17,038 nucleotides of DNA from JAIBJP01 sp035639875 (GTDB lineage: Bacteria > Actinomycetota > Thermoleophilia > Gaiellales > Gaiellaceae): NCBI GenBank assembly GCA_035639875.1, contig DASQXE010000182.1, positions 1 through 17,038 on the forward strand, read 5' to 3'. Under the pieces are notes generated by a model. That model saw only the letters and a program-made list of their open reading frames with translations. It ran no database searches and was not told the DNA's origin. The position numbers and the translations under genes are program-made. Below are positions 15,247-17,038 of this stretch, piece after piece; within the stretch, counting starts at the first letter, position 1, and each line of letters starts with the position of its first letter.

Positions 15247-15259
15247 TCACCTCCTCCCT
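15247..15259 (-). promoter_or_regulatory. Very strong ribosome binding site of the precursor gene
   Basis: The - strand reads AGGGAGGAGGTGA just before GCGG and the ATG at 15242. It is the best Shine-Dalgarno in the window and contains the cyclase TGA stop. It fits high translation of the precursor relative to the enzyme genes in the same transcript, and it decides the precursor start. Confidence 0.75.
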
Positions 15260-17038
15260 GGATCCCCTTCGAGGCGTGCTCGCACCCAGGCCTCATGATC
15301 GAGTATCTCCCACACATAAGGTACAAAGGTTTGCCGATTGGCTGCAAGCATTTCGCGGACGTGCCTATCCAAACGTGGGGCATCGACTATCCCTAATTCG
15401 CCGAGGACTCGCGTGCCGCCCATCGCCTCCCACGCTTCGATCGCCTCTTTCGTCTTCTGAGGCCAGAAGTTCCCGGTCGTGATCTTTTTCTGCCGTTCGA
15501 TTCCGAGACCGGCAAGCCTTCGGCTCATGATGCCGCGGACCATCGACTTGCTCCGCTGCCCTCGATTGAGCACGGTCGGCGGCGTCCTGCAGAGAAGGTC
15601 AACGAGGTCGGCGTCGTAATACGGCATGAGCACGGGAACGCCCAGCCGGCGCCCTTTTTCGAATGCCTCTTCCAATTCGACTGACAAAAGCGGGTGGTCC
15701 AACGAACGTCGAATCTCATTGCGATAGAAATCTCCCGGCTTCGGTTTCGGCTGTGCGCGCACGAATGCGGCGCGCTCGTCGATTTGCCGCCTGATTTCGG
15801 GATCGGGCGCGATCCATCGCGGCGTCTTTTGCTTCACACGGGCACGGGCTTGCGACCGCAGCAACTCGGGCGCGACCCGCAAGACCATTCGGTGCTCGAA
15901 GGAGAGCAGGATGTTGCGCAGCCCGTACTTCCAGATGATCCTCCGAGTCAGGAGGCCTCGCCGAACGCGGTAGGAGCGCTGGTAGGTGTGCCAGAGCCGG
16001 AAGAGACCGACGAGGTCGAAGCGCGCCATCAGGTCGGCGCCATACTCGAGCGCGACCGAGAGCCAGTTGTCGCCGCCGCTCCCGGTCATCACGGCTTGGC
16101 ACCCGTTCTCCTTCGCCCGCTCGATGAGGGTGAAGTACACGGGGCTGAAGATCCCCAGAAGTGGCGCGGGCCAGGCGGCGCTCAGCTCGAGCGCCGAAGG
16201 TAAGAGGCCGCGCCCGCCGAGGGCTTCGTCGAGGCGCATCATCACCTGCGGCATTCCGAGGTGGGCGGCCACCGCCTTCTGCACGAGGGCTTCCTGCGTG
16301 TTGTCCGGGTCCGGGAACTCGATGGATAGCGCCCACGGGATCTCGTACGCCTCGCGCTCCGCGAGCTCGGCCGCAAAGCTCGCGATGCTGATCGAATCGA
16401 GCCCGCCGCTCAGCGCGAGCGCCGTCGGCCCCTGGGCGATGCAGCGCCGGACAGCCTCCTCGAGGGCTTGCTCGAACCGCTCGGCTGCTTCGTCCTCCGG
16501 GATCCAGCCCGACTCTTTGTCCGGGACCGGTGTCCAGTAACGCTCCTGCGTCTCCGAGCGCCCGTCGGCACGGAGGACGTTGCCGGCCACGACGCGACGG
16601 ACGGCGAGGAAAAAGGTCTCGTCCTTCTCCTCGACCCACCGCGGAACCACGTGCTGGGCGAGGAGAGGGAGGTTCAGCTCCGACGGCACGCGGTCATCGC
16701 CGAGGAGGGTGTCGATGGCGTTGGAGAAAAGCAGGTCTGCGCCGGCGCGGGCGAAAAAAAGCGGATGGTTGCCCATGCGGTCGCGGATGCCGAGAACCGT
16801 CCCGGTGCGGCCATCCCAGACGACGAGCGAGAACGTGCCTTTGACGCGCTCGATGAAGCGAGCGCCGTCGCGCAGGTATGACGCCAGGAGGATTTCTGCC
16901 TTATTGCCCGTTCCGTTTGACCCTGGGAGATCTCTCGTCAAATCGGCAGCGTTGAACAAGATCCCGTCGAATGCGACCGTGCAGTTTTCGGCGCCGGCGG
17001 TTTCGGGCGCTCCGTTCCAATCGCTGATGATTTCCGGT
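15247..17038 (-). CDS. Asparagine-synthetase-like lasso cyclase (C protein), N-terminus beyond the window
   Basis: An ATP-dependent enzyme that in lasso pathways adenylates a side-chain carboxylate and closes the macrolactam ring. 596 residues are visible; the 5' end, including the N-terminal residue of the glutaminase-like domain, lies outside. The first part shows TVAFDGILFNAADL, FSLVVWD and GIRDRMGNHPLFF of that domain. The synthetase domain has the PP-loop LALSGGLDSISI (SGGLDS at visible residues 210-215) and late motifs MPYYDADLVDLL and RSKSMVRGIM. It ends 4 bp before the precursor ATG. A plain asparagine synthetase is possible in principle, but the adjoining kinase, B2 and precursor genes argue for a cyclase. 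Confidence 0.85.
   Translation of the reverse strand, partial: PEIISDWNGAPETAGAENCTVAFDGILFNAADLTRDLPGSNGTGNKAEILLASYLRDGARFIERVKGTFSLVVWDGRTGTVLGIRDRMGNHPLFFARAGADLLFSNAIDTLLGDDRVPSELNLPLLAQHVVPRWVEEKDETFFLAVRRVVAGNVLRADGRSETQERYWTPVPDKESGWIPEDEAAERFEQALEEAVRRCIAQGPTALALSGGLDSISIASFAAELAEREAYEIPWALSIEFPDPDNTQEALVQKAVAAHLGMPQVMMRLDEALGGRGLLPSALELSAAWPAPLLGIFSPVYFTLIERAKENGCQAVMTGSGGDNWLSVALEYGADLMARFDLVGLFRLWHTYQRSYRVRRGLLTRRIIWKYGLRNILLSFEHRMVLRVAPELLRSQARARVKQKTPRWIAPDPEIRRQIDERAAFVRAQPKPKPGDFYRNEIRRSLDHPLLSVELEEAFEKGRRLGVPVLMPYYDADLVDLLCRTPPTVLNRGQRSKSMVRGIMSRRLAGLGIERQKKITTGNFWPQKTKEAIEAWEAMGGTRVLGELGIVDAPRLDRHVREMLAANRQTFVPYVWEILDHEAWVRARLEGDPGRR

Noticed and set aside
15247..15383. Longer N-terminal extension of the precursor frame
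   Set aside because: It overlaps the conserved cyclase C-terminus and lacks a Shine-Dalgarno, whereas ATG 15242 has an almost perfect one.

Overview
The window is GC-rich, densely packed actinobacterial-type DNA. Soil or sediment Actinomycetota, perhaps Thermoleophilia, would fit (an inference from gene content and style, not proven). It holds fifteen protein genes: fourteen read completely and one (the cyclase) cut by the right edge. No tRNA, rRNA, CRISPR array or transposase was seen, and no stretch over 300 bases lacks a gene.

Left end (1-1350, + strand): a PduO-type cobalamin adenosyltransferase followed closely by a TauE/SafE-family membrane permease. The permease meets the next operon tail to tail, sharing a CTAG.

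Surface-fibre operon (7651 to 1347, - strand, read right to left): a small TasA/camelysin-like secreted protein, a SipW-type (Ser/His) signal peptidase, a protein of six Ig-like repeats each with a C-x8-C pair, and a 906-residue protein. The last one fuses a second TasA-like domain to Ig-like, FN3-like and PASTA-like modules between two hydrophobic segments. The first gene has a potentially structured leader, and a strong hairpin separates it from the peptidase gene. The likely product is an extracellular fibre or matrix: the peptidase matures the subunits and the modular proteins anchor or decorate them.

Middle (7867-11259): a secreted beta-propeller-like/Ig-like/post-COAP-type protein on the - strand with its own terminator, divergent from a stand-alone catalytic subunit of methylmalonyl-CoA mutase. 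The mutase uses the cofactor made by the adenosyltransferase at the left end. The mutase gene ends in an odd in-frame duplication of its terminal codons around a perfect palindrome.

Right end (11375-17038): a kinase-type lasso-peptide-like RiPP cluster. On the + strand lie an ABC ATPase, an ABC-2 permease and a family-5 nucleotidyltransferase. Converging on the - strand are an asparagine-synthetase-like cyclase (cut by the right edge), a 52-residue precursor with a very strong ribosome binding site, an HPr-kinase-like protein and a McjB-type transglutaminase-like leader peptidase. The genes are tightly coupled. The precursor leader keeps the spacing of the lasso recognition motif, but its acidic residues sit in an unusual place for a lasso ring. 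No RRE (B1) gene is visible. This cluster is the best candidate for an undescribed product.
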